Below, one piece after another: positions 26,889-37,625 of a stretch of 64,000 nucleotides of DNA. The stretch spans positions 310,001 through 374,000 of the forward strand of contig NZ_CAMLIG010000001.1 of assembly GCF_946480185.1 (NCBI RefSeq), written 5' to 3'. Position 1 is the stretch's first letter, and the number at the start of each line of letters is the position of its first letter. This DNA comes from an uncultured Pedobacter sp. (lineage in GTDB: Bacteria; Bacteroidota; Bacteroidia; Sphingobacteriales; Sphingobacteriaceae). The notes beneath the pieces are model-generated. The model saw only the letters and a list, made by a program, of their open reading frames with translations, was not told the DNA's origin and made no database searches. Position numbers and translations under genes: made by a program.

Positions 26889-29480
26889 ATGAAGATTTTT
26901 AAACCGATTGGTTTTTTTATATGTTGTCTTTTTATTTCGGTAAATACTTTTGCCCAAAATATTGAGCCAAGTATCACTTTAACTAAAGATTGGAAATTCC
27001 AATATGGCGGAACTGACTTTGCAGAAACACCAAATTTTAACGATACACTTTGGTCGACCGTAAATATCCCACACACCTGGAATGCAAAAGATATTTTTGA
27101 TGACGATTTAACTTATGCCCGCGGAATTGCTTGGTATCGTAAATCTATTGCGCTTTCTGCGCAACAGTTAACTAATAATGTATCTATATATTTTGATGGC
27201 GTTTACCAAATTGCAGATATATATATAAATGGTGCTTTTGTTGGCGAACACAAAGGCGGATATACTGCATTCTCATTTGACATTACTGATAAATTGCAGG
27301 AAGGTAAAAACACCATTGCTGTAAAAGTTAACAGCGCACAAAATCCATTTATCCCACCTTTATCTATTGGCTATGCAAGTTACGGAGGTATCTATCGTCC
27401 GGTTAAGCTAGTTTTTAGCAAGGCAATTCGCTTTAATGGAGTGTATGCAGGTAGTGGGATTAAAATTAAAACACCCCAGGTTTCCAATGAAAAAGCAAGT
27501 ATTGAAATCGATGCAAACATTAAAAATACAACCGATATAAATCAGAACATTAAGCTAACACATAACATCTATAACGACAAAAAACAACTAGTAAGATCGT
27601 TAACAAAAAACTTTTCTCTTGCAGCCAATCAATCAACGACAATCAACTTAAATAGTGAACTACAAAAACCACAACTTTGGAGCCCCGACATACCAAACCT
27701 TTATCAAGTGGAAAGTGCTTTAACAGTGAACGGAAAAACCATAGCAACGGTTAAAACCCCACTCGGTTTTAGGTGGTTTAGTTTTAGCCCCTCAACAGGG
27801 TTTAGTTTAAATGGAGCTAAATACATTTTAAAAGGCACTAACCGCCATCAAGATATGGAAGGGAAGGGTGATGCTTTAAGCAATGAAGACCATTTGCGAG
27901 ATATGCAAATGATTAAAGATATGGGTGCAAATTTCATCCGTTTGGCACATTACCCACAATCTCCAAGGGTTTTGGCTTTAGCCGACAGTTTGGGTTTGCT
28001 CATTTGGGAAGAAATTCCGGTAGTTAATTACATGAACCCTGTTCCCGAGTTTTTGGCAAACGCTAAAAATATGATCAAAGAAATGATCAATCAAGGCTAT
28101 AACCATCCCTCTGTAATTATTTGGGGTTCAATGAATGAGATTTTGCTCTGGGGAAAAAATGCGGAACGCGTACAGGAACACGAAAATGAAAAAGAGTATG
28201 TAAAAAAAGTGCAGAAATATGGCGTAGCGTTAGATAGCTTAGTTAGGGCGACAGATCCAAGTAGATATAGTGTAATTGCGATGCATCAAAGCAAAGAATA
28301 TGACAAGTTTAATATCTCAAAAACTGCGCAAATTAGTGCCTATAACATTTACAGTGGCTGGTATAGTGGCAAGGTAAACGAGTTGACAAATTACCTTGAT
28401 AAAAGGCATCAAGAAAATCCAGACCAAATACTTCTTGTAAGCGAATACGGCGCAGGCAGCGATGGCAGACTAAACACTTCTCAACCAAAAAGGCTAGATT
28501 TTAGCGGACAGTACCAACGTTTTTACCACGAGGAATATTTACGCCAGTTTAAGCAATTGCCTTATCTGTCTGGAACTGCAGTTTGGAACGAATTCGATTT
28601 TTCGCAACCCAACATCGGTGGAACAATCATTAACATTAACCAAAAAGGCTTGGTTAACTTTAACAGAACGCCGAAAGATGTTTATTATCTATATCAGGCA
28701 AACTGGGCTAGCAAACCAATGATACATATAGCGTCACACGATTGGACTGAAAGAGCCGGAGACAAAAACCGAAAAATACCTCTAGAAATCTATAGTAATC
28801 TTAAAAATGTTTCTTTAAATATCAATGGAAAAAAACAAGGAAGAAAACCCTTAAATGACGTACAAAAAGCGGTGTATAACTCCTCTTTAAAATATGGCAA
28901 AAACTTTATTGAAGCAACAGCTTACAACGGTAAAAATTTAATCAAAGATACTTTAACAATTAACCTAAGACCTAAAGCAATTGACCGTAACACATTTAAA
29001 TCCTTAACGGTAAATATTGGAGCAAATACACAATACCTTGACCGCGAAGGCAATATCTGGGTAGAAGATCAGCCGTATCAAAAAGGACAATTCGGTTACA
29101 TTGGCGGAACTCCGGTGACCATGAATCTTAAAAAACTAATAAAAGGCACTAATGATGTTCCTCTTTATTATTCTTCTTTAGAAGGTTTAAAAGCTTATAA
29201 AATTGATGTGCCTAATGGCAATTATGAAGTCACTTTAGGCTTTGTAGAGCAAAAAGTTTCGGAAGATATTGATAGGATTTTTAGCGTTAGTACCAATGGA
29301 AAAGAACTAATCAACAATATTAATTTAAATAAGCAAGTTGGCGAGTTTAAATCATACCAAAAAACCTTTAGGATTAGCACAAGCAGCAATCAAGGAATTA
29401 ATTTAACATTTAGCGCATCACAAGGAACACCTATTTTAAGTGCCTTAGCGATAAAGAAAACGCAATCCGCAACAAATTAA
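26889..29480 (+). CDS. GH2 beta-galactosidase-like enzyme with malectin-like tail
   Basis: The 863-residue secreted enzyme has a signal peptide ending near FAQ, a GH2 sugar-binding domain (about 25-185, with IPHTWNAKD and YRKSI), an immunoglobulin-like domain (about 190-295) and a TIM barrel (about 300-600). The barrel has KGTNRHQDMEG, the acid/base Glu in WGSMNEIL, and the nucleophile Glu in LVSEYGAGS. A C-terminal malectin/DUF4982-like region follows. It likely cleaves terminal beta-galactosides or related sugars in the periplasm. It leads a plus-strand operon with a second GH2 gene. Confidence 0.93.
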   Translation: MKIFKPIGFFICCLFISVNTFAQNIEPSITLTKDWKFQYGGTDFAETPNFNDTLWSTVNIPHTWNAKDIFDDDLTYARGIAWYRKSIALSAQQLTNNVSIYFDGVYQIADIYINGAFVGEHKGGYTAFSFDITDKLQEGKNTIAVKVNSAQNPFIPPLSIGYASYGGIYRPVKLVFSKAIRFNGVYAGSGIKIKTPQVSNEKASIEIDANIKNTTDINQNIKLTHNIYNDKKQLVRSLTKNFSLAANQSTTINLNSELQKPQLWSPDIPNLYQVESALTVNGKTIATVKTPLGFRWFSFSPSTGFSLNGAKYILKGTNRHQDMEGKGDALSNEDHLRDMQMIKDMGANFIRLAHYPQSPRVLALADSLGLLIWEEIPVVNYMNPVPEFLANAKNMIKEMINQGYNHPSVIIWGSMNEILLWGKNAERVQEHENEKEYVKKVQKYGVALDSLVRATDPSRYSVIAMHQSKEYDKFNISKTAQISAYNIYSGWYSGKVNELTNYLDKRHQENPDQILLVSEYGAGSDGRLNTSQPKRLDFSGQYQRFYHEEYLRQFKQLPYLSGTAVWNEFDFSQPNIGGTIININQKGLVNFNRTPKDVYYLYQANWASKPMIHIASHDWTERAGDKNRKIPLEIYSNLKNVSLNINGKKQGRKPLNDVQKAVYNSSLKYGKNFIEATAYNGKNLIKDTLTINLRPKAIDRNTFKSLTVNIGANTQYLDREGNIWVEDQPYQKGQFGYIGGTPVTMNLKKLIKGTNDVPLYYSSLEGLKAYKIDVPNGNYEVTLGFVEQKVSEDIDRIFSVSTNGKELINNINLNKQVGEFKSYQKTFRISTSSNQGINLTFSASQGTPILSALAIKKTQSATN

Positions 29481-29511
29481 ACGCAAAAGATTAAGCAAAA
29501 AAAACAGAATA

Positions 29512-32493
29512 ATGAATACTAAAAACAGCTTATACCTTTGCCTTTTATTGGCAATTTCTCCCTTTATTACTAATGCTCAGACAGAAAATATAGCCTTAAA
29601 CAAACAGGTTAAAGTAAGCTCTGTTGACGGTAAAAACATAGCATCAAAAACTGTTGACGGCATTAAAAGCTCAACAAACTATTGGCAAACCGAAACCCAA
29701 AGTAAAGCACCTCATTTTATTGAGATTGATTTACATAAGTACCATAAAATAAGCAATGTCTCAGTGTATTCCCTTCCTGGCGATGCTGAAAAATTGACTA
29801 AGCAAATTGTTGTGCAATATTGGGATGATTCCAATTGGACGCCAATTAACGTTAAACCCTTAATCGACAAAAACAAAACAGTTATCACCTACCCTATCAG
29901 CCCAGCATTGGTTACGTTTATGGTACGGATTGAGGCCTTAAATGCACCATCAATAGCAATTTCCGAAATTGAAGTTGCTGGCAGTTTAGTTACTGGTCAA
30001 GCGCCAGAAACTGTCTTAAAATTAAAAACTGGAGAACCAAAAGATGCTACAGTAACCGTAACCAATGAAAACGTTGGCAAAAGCTTTAAATATGTAGGTT
30101 ATAACCAAGGTTACTATATGCCGGGTAGCAATGTTTCTGCCTGGTTAGCTTACTCGCAGGTAAATTCCCTAAGGGTTTGGACAAGCTTAACAGAATATGC
30201 ACCAACAAAAGATTTTAACGAGAAAAATGAAGTAAATACGCTGGCTGATTTTGAAGCATTAAAAAGCCGGCTGCGGTCATCACCAGAAAAAAACGAGTTT
30301 ATAAACTGGAACGCATTGCTCCATAGATACGAGGTTGAAGTTGATAAAAGCGGCAATCAAATGAACTTTGGTTATGCGCTTAGCGAACTTAAAAAACTAA
30401 AAATTCAACCTGTCTTGCAGATTAATGAACGTCGTTTTGTAGATACTTGGAAAGATAAATGGGAACATTGGCAACGCTACTATGCGTTGGCTTACTATGC
30501 TGCAAAAAAAGGAAATACAGCGATGTTTGCGATGCAAAATGAACCAAATCATAAAGAGTCTGGTCCGATGAAAATCCCGACTTGGATGCTTGGTTTACAA
30601 ATTGCATCTGATGCTGTAAAATGTGCCGTAGCAGATGTAAACAAAAAATACCACACCAATCTTAACCCTAAATTTGTTGCACCCATTACGGCCGGTTACA
30701 ATACAGATTGGTGGGCTTACGTGGTAAATCATATTCGTGATGGTTACGATGGAAAAAAAATGGACAGAGACCTTTTCGATATTTTTAGTACGCACTCTTA
30801 TAATCAGCCTGCTTCAGGTTATGCAACGCGTACGTCCGACATCAGAGAGATTATCAAAGAAAATCATCCGCTTCACGATACTTTACCGATTGTTTACACT
30901 GAAATTGGACGTTGGATGAACTCGCTTTTAATTGATAAAAAAGAAACTTACGATTCTCCTTCTGTTTTTACAGAGTGGGCAGGCATCTATGCCAACAATT
31001 TAAAAAACCAGACTTACGGAATGTGGGCTTTTAAATTTGCCAATACCGTTTCGTCAACCTACACTAAAGGAATAAAATCTGGCCATCATTTAACTTGGCA
31101 AGGCCAGCGCATAATAGAAGATGCTTATAAAAACTTGGCGTTAAACGCAAAAGTTAGCAGTACAAATGGAAATTCAAATGAATTAAAATTTGTTACTGAT
31201 GGTAATAAATCCGATGCTTCTACTTGGAAATCAGATTCTACCGCAAATGCAAAAACGGTTGAAATCGATTTAGGAAAACAGCAAAGTATTGGTAGCATCA
31301 GTATTTATTCGGGTTCGTCTTACGGCGTTTACACCGGCCCAGATCGTATCAAAAACTTTGAAATACAATATTTTTCCGACAAGCAATGGAAAACCCTTCC
31401 GGACGGAAAAGTTAAAGACAGCAAATACGTACGTTACTTTATCAGTCTTAAAAATCCGGTCAATGCTAGTAAAATCCGTTTTATAAGTTCAGATGCAGGC
31501 ATCATAAAACTAAGAGAAATTAAGGTTTTTGCAGAAAGTGATAAAAACTTTAAAGCTGATGATTATAATGTTTCCGGTTTACACAGAACGGCAGAGGTTG
31601 TAAGATTATTTGCTACCGGTTTTAAAGGCGAACGTCCGTTATTAAAAACCACTAGCAACACCGATGCTACTAAATTTGATCATTATACTTCTTACGATGA
31701 AAAAAAAGGCAATTATTATATGTGGTTAGTACAAAGAGACGGTTTTGATTATAACCTAAAAATTAATTTGGCTGATTTAAACATTGGCGAAGGCAACCCG
31801 GTAATTGCGCAAACTGTGAGTCCTGATTTATATGGCGAGGCTTCGCAGGTAAAGTCTGTATCGGCAAATAAAGAGGTAGAAATTACGCTTCCGGCGCAAG
31901 GCGTGGTTTTATTGACCATTCCTGCGGGCAAAGGTTTTGTAAAACAGGTAACGAATGTTACTAACGATGCAACCGTAAGCGCCGGTGCAAATAGCCTCAA
32001 AAATTACGGTAATGATAAAAGTTTGCAAGTTGCTTTAAATGCGGCCGAACCGGCAAAAAACAAAGTGGCTTATTTGGCTTTCAATTTAAAAACCGATGCA
32101 AAAAATGCGGCCCAAATTATACTTTCAGTAAACGGAAAGACCACCACCGATACCACTTTTAGGATACACGTTTATGCCATCCCAAGCCAAACTTTTGATG
32201 AAAACAACATCACTTGGGCTACCGCGCCACAACTTGATAAAACCGAAGCTTTGGTTACGCAAGTTGCAACAAAAGCATTTATAGCTGGCGAATTAAGTTT
32301 TGATGGTACTGCAAAAACGCATTATTTGGATGTTACGGAAGTGATCAAAAAACACCCGTCAGAAAATTATACATTTGTGCTAGTGCGTGAAACCCGCCAC
32401 GCCGGTGACGATGAGGACAAAAACAGAACCATCAATATCGCCAGCAAAGAGGACAATAACGGCGCTCAACTAATTTACTGGACCAATAAGTAA
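29512..32493 (+). CDS. GH86-like glycosidase with discoidin and DNRLRE domains
   Basis: The 993-residue secreted protein has a signal peptide, then a discoidin-like domain (about 25-155, NIALNKQVKVSS...), then a TIM-barrel enzyme (about 180-540). A candidate acid/base Glu is in AMQNEPNHKES and a candidate nucleophile Glu in IVYTEIGRWM. A second discoidin-like domain follows (about 545-680, NLALNAKVSSTNG), then a beta-sandwich, and a DNRLRE/CBM96-like domain at the end (NITWATAPQLDKTE). The opening YVGYNQGYYMPGSN resembles GH86 agarase/porphyranase enzymes. Clan GH-A is well supported; the GH86 assignment and substrate are tentative. Confidence 0.75.
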   Translation: MNTKNSLYLCLLLAISPFITNAQTENIALNKQVKVSSVDGKNIASKTVDGIKSSTNYWQTETQSKAPHFIEIDLHKYHKISNVSVYSLPGDAEKLTKQIVVQYWDDSNWTPINVKPLIDKNKTVITYPISPALVTFMVRIEALNAPSIAISEIEVAGSLVTGQAPETVLKLKTGEPKDATVTVTNENVGKSFKYVGYNQGYYMPGSNVSAWLAYSQVNSLRVWTSLTEYAPTKDFNEKNEVNTLADFEALKSRLRSSPEKNEFINWNALLHRYEVEVDKSGNQMNFGYALSELKKLKIQPVLQINERRFVDTWKDKWEHWQRYYALAYYAAKKGNTAMFAMQNEPNHKESGPMKIPTWMLGLQIASDAVKCAVADVNKKYHTNLNPKFVAPITAGYNTDWWAYVVNHIRDGYDGKKMDRDLFDIFSTHSYNQPASGYATRTSDIREIIKENHPLHDTLPIVYTEIGRWMNSLLIDKKETYDSPSVFTEWAGIYANNLKNQTYGMWAFKFANTVSSTYTKGIKSGHHLTWQGQRIIEDAYKNLALNAKVSSTNGNSNELKFVTDGNKSDASTWKSDSTANAKTVEIDLGKQQSIGSISIYSGSSYGVYTGPDRIKNFEIQYFSDKQWKTLPDGKVKDSKYVRYFISLKNPVNASKIRFISSDAGIIKLREIKVFAESDKNFKADDYNVSGLHRTAEVVRLFATGFKGERPLLKTTSNTDATKFDHYTSYDEKKGNYYMWLVQRDGFDYNLKINLADLNIGEGNPVIAQTVSPDLYGEASQVKSVSANKEVEITLPAQGVVLLTIPAGKGFVKQVTNVTNDATVSAGANSLKNYGNDKSLQVALNAAEPAKNKVAYLAFNLKTDAKNAAQIILSVNGKTTTDTTFRIHVYAIPSQTFDENNITWATAPQLDKTEALVTQVATKAFIAGELSFDGTAKTHYLDVTEVIKKHPSENYTFVLVRETRHAGDDEDKNRTINIASKEDNNGAQLIYWTNK

Positions 32494-32498
32494 AAACC

Positions 32499-35183
32499 AT
32501 GTTAAAAAAACTATCGGCTTTCTGTTGCTGCTTAATTATAATGGCAACAGGCTTAAAAGCGCAGGAAAGAATCAAGAAAACTATTAACACCAACTGGAAT
32601 TTCCATAAAGGAGAAATTGATGGTTTCCCAAAAACCAAGATTAAAGTGGATTGGGAAAAAGTAAATATTCCGCATACTTGGAACGTAATTGATGTAGAGG
32701 ATGATGAACCTGGCTATTACCGCGGAACCGGCTACTACCAAAAACAGGTCAGCATTCCGTCATCATGGAAAAACAAAGCTATTTATATTTATTTTGAAGG
32801 CGCATCGCAGATTGCCGAGGTTTTTATCAACGGAAAATCTGTGGGCAGCCACATTGGAGGCTATAATTTTTTCAGTTTCCCGATAACGGATGCCGTTAAT
32901 TTTGACCAGACCAACACCATCAGCATTAAAGTAAACAACGAGCATAACGAAGATATTCCCCCACTTTCTGCCGATTTTACTTTTTATGGAGGTATTTACC
33001 GTGATGTTTACTTAATTGCCACCAACAAAGTCCATTTTGATATGGACAACCATGCATCAAAAGGCATATTTATTTCTACGCCAAAAGTAGCTAAAGAACA
33101 GGCTTCTGTATTGGTAAAAGGCGTTTTAAGCAATACCGAAAGAGAAAATAAATCCTTAATTATTTACAGCCAAATTTTTGATGCATCCGGCAAAAAAGTA
33201 GCAGAAAAGCAAAATAAAATAAAAGCTTCGGCACAAAACAACCAAGTTTTTGAACAAAATATTCCGTCTGTTAAAAACCCAAATCTTTGGTCGCCAGAGT
33301 CGCCTTATTTATACCGGATTTTATCGCAGCTTAAAGACGCAAAAACAGGCGATTTATTGGATGAGATAAGCAATCCCCTAGGTTTCAGGTGGTTTAGTTT
33401 TGATGCCGATAAAGGTTTCTTTTTAAACGGCGAACACGTAAAACTCATCGGTACCAACCGCCATCAGGATTTTAAAGATTTAGGAAACGCTTTGCCAGAC
33501 GCTTTACACGTTAGAGATATGGAGTTACTAAAAGCAATGGGCGGCAACTTTTTGCGTATTGCCCATTACCCGCAAGATCCCGAAGTTTTAGAGGCCTGCG
33601 ACCGTTTGGGAATTTTAACTTCGGTGGAAATACCCATCGTAAACACGATTACAGAATCAAAAGCTTTCGCCGATAACTGCAAAAATATGCAAGTGGAAAT
33701 GATCCGCCAAAGCTATAACCATCCCAGCGTAATTATTTGGGCTTATATGAACGAGGTTTTATTGAGGCCACGTTATGATAAAGGCAGCGAAAAACAGGAA
33801 AACTACTTTAAAGCGATAGCAAAATTGGCGCAGGAAATTGAGGATATTACCCGAAAAGAAGATCCGTCTCGCTATACCATGATTCCCTGCCACGGCAGTT
33901 TTGACGTTTACAAAAGAGTGGGCTTAACGCAAATTCCAGAAATTGTAGGCTGGAACCTTTACCAGGGCTGGTACAGTGGCGATTTTCAAGGTTTCGCAGC
34001 GTATCTGGACAGGCATCATAAAGAACTGCCCACAAAACCGGTAATGATTACAGAATACGGAGCTGATGTTGATCCGCATCTCAATAATCCAAACCCTATT
34101 AGGTTTGATAAATCTCAGGAACACTCCAACCTTTATCATCAGTTTTACTTAAAAGCGATGCTTGAGCGCCCTTTTGTTGCCGGAAGCGCAATATGGAATT
34201 TAGCCGATTTCAACTCGGAACAGCGTACCGATACAGACCCGCATACCAATAACAAAGGCATTTTAACCACCGATAGACAGCCGAAAGATCAATATTATTT
34301 CTACCAGTCGCATTTGCTAAAAACACCTTTTATAAAAGTTGGCTCTCAGCTCCGCAACTTAAGAAGCGGAATTTCTGACAGCGAAACCGAACTGATCCAT
34401 CATGAAATAGTGGAGATTTACAGCAACCAGCCCGAGGTTAGTTTAAAAGTTAACGGTAAAGTTTTAGAGACCGTTAAAATTGATTTCAATATCGCAAAAT
34501 TTGATGTTCCTTTTAAAGACGGCATTAACCAGTTAGAAGCGGTGACTTTGGTAAACGGCAAAGAACTGGTTGATTTTGTGGAGATTAAATATATCATTGT
34601 TCCGCAAAAACTGAAATCCGATTTAAAACCGTTTACAGAACTGAATGTAAGCTTGGGCGACCCTCGTTTTTACATGGATAAAACTTTACAGCAAGTTTGG
34701 TTGCCAGAACAGGCTTACACTGTGGGAAGTTGGGGTTATGTGGGCGGCGATATTTTTAAGATGAAAAACAGCGGGCGTCAAAGTTTTGGAACCGATAAAA
34801 ATATATTGGGCACAGATTACGATGCCATTTACGCTACACAGCGTGAAGATATTAAACAGTTTAAACTGGATGTGCCTGACGGCAAATATGAACTTACCCT
34901 TCATTTTGCCGAATTACTTTCTGACAAAGAAAAAGAAGGCCTAGTTTACAATTTAGGAAACGCCGCAGAAAACGAAAAATTTACAGAAAGAAGTTTTAAT
35001 GTTTATGTAAACGGCAACAAAGTTTTGGATAACCTCGGCACACAAAACGAGCTGGTTCCAGAAGTTGCTTATGCCACAAAAATCAGTGTAAACGTTAAAA
35101 ATGGGATGGGTGTAACGGTAGATTTTGAAGCTTTAAAAAGCATACCCATTTTAAACGGTTTACAGTTAAGAAGAATTTATTAG
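32499..35183 (+). CDS. Second GH2 beta-galactosidase-like enzyme
   Basis: The 894-residue protein is a paralogue of the GH2 enzyme two genes upstream: signal peptide, sugar-binding domain (NIPHTWNVIDVED), immunoglobulin-like domain, and barrel with IGTNRHQDFKDLG. The acid/base Glu is in WAYMNEVLL and the nucleophile Glu in MITEYGADVD. A malectin-like C-terminal region follows (LDVPDGKYELTLHFAE). It starts 5 bases after the GH86-like gene, so coupling is likely. Substitutions around the active site (LLWGKN versus LLRPRY) suggest a different linkage or aglycone preference. Confidence 0.93.
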   Translation: MLKKLSAFCCCLIIMATGLKAQERIKKTINTNWNFHKGEIDGFPKTKIKVDWEKVNIPHTWNVIDVEDDEPGYYRGTGYYQKQVSIPSSWKNKAIYIYFEGASQIAEVFINGKSVGSHIGGYNFFSFPITDAVNFDQTNTISIKVNNEHNEDIPPLSADFTFYGGIYRDVYLIATNKVHFDMDNHASKGIFISTPKVAKEQASVLVKGVLSNTERENKSLIIYSQIFDASGKKVAEKQNKIKASAQNNQVFEQNIPSVKNPNLWSPESPYLYRILSQLKDAKTGDLLDEISNPLGFRWFSFDADKGFFLNGEHVKLIGTNRHQDFKDLGNALPDALHVRDMELLKAMGGNFLRIAHYPQDPEVLEACDRLGILTSVEIPIVNTITESKAFADNCKNMQVEMIRQSYNHPSVIIWAYMNEVLLRPRYDKGSEKQENYFKAIAKLAQEIEDITRKEDPSRYTMIPCHGSFDVYKRVGLTQIPEIVGWNLYQGWYSGDFQGFAAYLDRHHKELPTKPVMITEYGADVDPHLNNPNPIRFDKSQEHSNLYHQFYLKAMLERPFVAGSAIWNLADFNSEQRTDTDPHTNNKGILTTDRQPKDQYYFYQSHLLKTPFIKVGSQLRNLRSGISDSETELIHHEIVEIYSNQPEVSLKVNGKVLETVKIDFNIAKFDVPFKDGINQLEAVTLVNGKELVDFVEIKYIIVPQKLKSDLKPFTELNVSLGDPRFYMDKTLQQVWLPEQAYTVGSWGYVGGDIFKMKNSGRQSFGTDKNILGTDYDAIYATQREDIKQFKLDVPDGKYELTLHFAELLSDKEKEGLVYNLGNAAENEKFTERSFNVYVNGNKVLDNLGTQNELVPEVAYATKISVNVKNGMGVTVDFEALKSIPILNGLQLRRIY

Positions 35184-35215
35184 TACATGACATTCTTTAA
35201 CACCTAGAAACATAG

Positions 35216-35887
35216 ACATTCAATTTTATAAAAGGATTTTTAATCACGCATAGCCCGCTGAAGCAAGGCTATAAAATTATAGGCTACGTTAACCAGCAAC
35301 CTGTAGAAAATGCAGCGCTTGAAAGGGAAATTGAAACCCAAAAATCTGAGGTAATGAACGAGCTTTCGCAACAATATCACCTTACAGATTTAAGCAATTT
35401 TTGGTCGAGAAAATTTGACGGAGTTAAAGCAAGCGACATCCTAAAAAAGAAAGCTTGGGATGCTTTGATTAAAGCAAAAGTGCAAGAACAACTTTTTAAT
35501 TCTCTAAATCTTTGGCCTTTTAAAAACAGTGCGGAACTAAATACCGAAATGGAGAAAGTAAATGCAGAACGAGAAAAGCTAAAAACCGCCGGAAAAGTTA
35601 TTTATGGTCCTGTTTTGTTTACCCAGAAAAGTTTTTACAACTATGAATTTAGCAATGCGATTATTAAAACCAAAGACAAAATTTTTCCAAGACCAATTGC
35701 CGAAACCACGCTTTTGGAGCATTACAAAAAACTAAAGAAAACCATATACGCAAATGCCGATTATGATTTTGAAGAAGTAAAAAGCCATATAGAAACCTCT
35801 TTTATTGACGAGGCTTATGAAAAACTAGTTACCAGTAAAATAATGCAGGCAACAGTAACCATTAAAAATTATACAACCAATAAATAA
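35216..35887 (+). pseudogene. 5'-truncated foldase/peptidyl-prolyl isomerase-like gene
   Basis: An open frame runs from a stop at 35213-35215 to 35887. The first ATG is at 35354, giving a 177-residue ORF, but similarity to the foldase type starts upstream of it: GYVNQQPVENAALEREIET resembles the VNGEPV(x)xxEF opening, and FWSRKFDGVKASDILKKKAW follows. No ATG, GTG or TTG precedes this, and no signal peptide is visible. The gene therefore seems to have lost its start. If the ATG at 35354 is used, a soluble fragment would be made. Relatives occur in glycan loci of other bacteria, probably assisting secreted enzymes. Family assignment is moderate. Confidence 0.55.
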
Positions 35888-35919
35888 GCAATTAATTATA
35901 CACTTAAAAACAAAACACG

Positions 35920-37575
35920 ATGAAAAAAACATTACTCACAGGAAGCTTAATTGCTTTCGCATTTGGTGCTTTTGCACAATTTACCGCTGGTAGATTGGTA
36001 GTATCACAGTATGGAGATGGAGTAAATCCGTTACCTATAGATGGAACTACGGTTCCAGTATTTTTAAAAGAATACAAAGTAATTCCTGGAGCATCAACCA
36101 AATCTGTAGCTATGCCTACTGACACCATTAAAACTCCTACCCCTATAAATTATCCTTTTACTGGTCTTCCTACCGGTTCAAACGAAGGATTGATTAGCTT
36201 ATCACCAGATGGAAATCTTTTAAGTATGTACGGTTACGGCATTACAGTAGGTAAAACTTTAGCAGGCACAGATGTTAGAACAATTGCTTTGGTAAAAGCA
36301 GATGAATCCATTAACACTACAACAGGCTTGCCCGGAGGGTCAACAGTTGCTAATGCCAGAAGTGCAATAACCGTAGATGGGAGTGCATTCTGGATTGCAA
36401 GTTCAGGTGGCGGAGTTAGGTACACGGTTTTAGGCAGTAGTTCTACAGCTGCAGTTAACTCTTCTCCGTTAGGCGCTATGAGAAGTGTGAATATATTTAA
36501 CGGGCAGTTATATGAAAGTACAAATAGTAATTCTGCCGGCGCTTATCATATTGGTGCGGTTGGTTCGGGTTTACCTACTTCAGGTCCAAATGCAAGCACC
36601 GCTCCAGTAGCGCTTCCAGGATTAGAGGGCTCTTCTACAGTTGCACCTACGGCACCAAATCAGGTTGTATTTTTAAAAACTTCTGTTGGGACAGGCGCAC
36701 CTGATTTAATTTACAATACCAATGATGGCAACGGAACAATTGAGAAATGGGTTTTAACGTCTGGTACTTGGGTAAATAAAGGAGCATTAGTTGTTACAGC
36801 AGATTTAGGAGCATTGAGTGTTAAAGGTATTACAGCAAGAATAATTGGAGATACTTCTTATGTTTATGCAAATACTGCTGATAAACTTATTGCAATTAGA
36901 GATACATTAAGTGCTAACAAAACCATCTCTGTAGCTAATACTACCATTACACTTTTAGCAACAGCACCCGCTAATACAATATTTAAAGGTGTTGCATTTA
37001 CACCCGGTACAAACTCTGCAACTGTTCTTCCTATCAAGCTTTCTTCTTTTACCGGAAAAAGTACCTTAAACGGCGTACAATTAAGCTGGGCTACTGCATC
37101 AGAAAAAAACAACAATTATTTCGACGTACTACGTTCTACTGATGGAAAAGCTTTCAATAAAATTGAAGAAGTTGCGGGCAACGGAAATTCTGATGTTGCA
37201 TTGACCTACTCTTTTTTAGATAGAACAGCCGCAAAAGGTGCAAACTATTACAAACTAAACCAAGTTGACAATAATGGCAAAAGCGAAGAATTTGGTCCAG
37301 TGGCAGTAACTGTAAACGGACAACCTGCTGATCTTTCTGTATATGCAAACAAAGCAAGCGGACAAATTAAGGTAAATGTTTACGCTAACCAAGTTGGTAA
37401 CGCATTGCTTAATATTTTTGATGCTAACGGAAGAGTGATAGCTAGCCAAAACGTTAATTTAAATACTGGCAACAATGAAATAACTTTAAACATCCAAAGT
37501 GCTGGAGCTGGCTTACATATTGCAAGCTTATCAATTAACGGGTTAACTTTAACCAAAAAGTTCATGTTTCAATAA
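35920..37575 (+). CDS. Secreted protein with type IX sorting domain
   Basis: The 551-residue protein has a signal peptide (MKKTLLTGSLIAFAFGAFAQ), a Gly/Ser/Thr-rich body resembling a beta-propeller or phytase-like surface protein, a stalk with the LPIKLSSFTGKSTLNGVQLSW motif (near 370-390), and a C-terminal type A sorting tail (VYANKASGQIKVNVYANQ ... LTLTKKFMFQ). The tail directs export by the Bacteroidota type IX system and surface attachment. No catalytic motif was seen. It lies 32 bases after the truncated foldase gene and ends before a clear terminator. Confidence 0.88.
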   Translation: MKKTLLTGSLIAFAFGAFAQFTAGRLVVSQYGDGVNPLPIDGTTVPVFLKEYKVIPGASTKSVAMPTDTIKTPTPINYPFTGLPTGSNEGLISLSPDGNLLSMYGYGITVGKTLAGTDVRTIALVKADESINTTTGLPGGSTVANARSAITVDGSAFWIASSGGGVRYTVLGSSSTAAVNSSPLGAMRSVNIFNGQLYESTNSNSAGAYHIGAVGSGLPTSGPNASTAPVALPGLEGSSTVAPTAPNQVVFLKTSVGTGAPDLIYNTNDGNGTIEKWVLTSGTWVNKGALVVTADLGALSVKGITARIIGDTSYVYANTADKLIAIRDTLSANKTISVANTTITLLATAPANTIFKGVAFTPGTNSATVLPIKLSSFTGKSTLNGVQLSWATASEKNNNYFDVLRSTDGKAFNKIEEVAGNGNSDVALTYSFLDRTAAKGANYYKLNQVDNNGKSEEFGPVAVTVNGQPADLSVYANKASGQIKVNVYANQVGNALLNIFDANGRVIASQNVNLNTGNNEITLNIQSAGAGLHIASLSINGLTLTKKFMFQ

Positions 37576-37595
37576 ACATGAAATAGAATTTTCTT

Positions 37596-37625
37596 AAAAC
37601 GCTCCATGGGAGCGTTTTTTGTTTT
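37596..37625 (+). terminator. Rho-independent terminator
   Basis: AAAACGCTCC (37596-37605), loop ATG and the exact reverse complement GGAGCGTTTT (37609-37618) are followed by TTGTTTTTATT. It lies 21 bases after the T9SS protein stop and ends the plus-strand operon. Confidence 0.88.
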
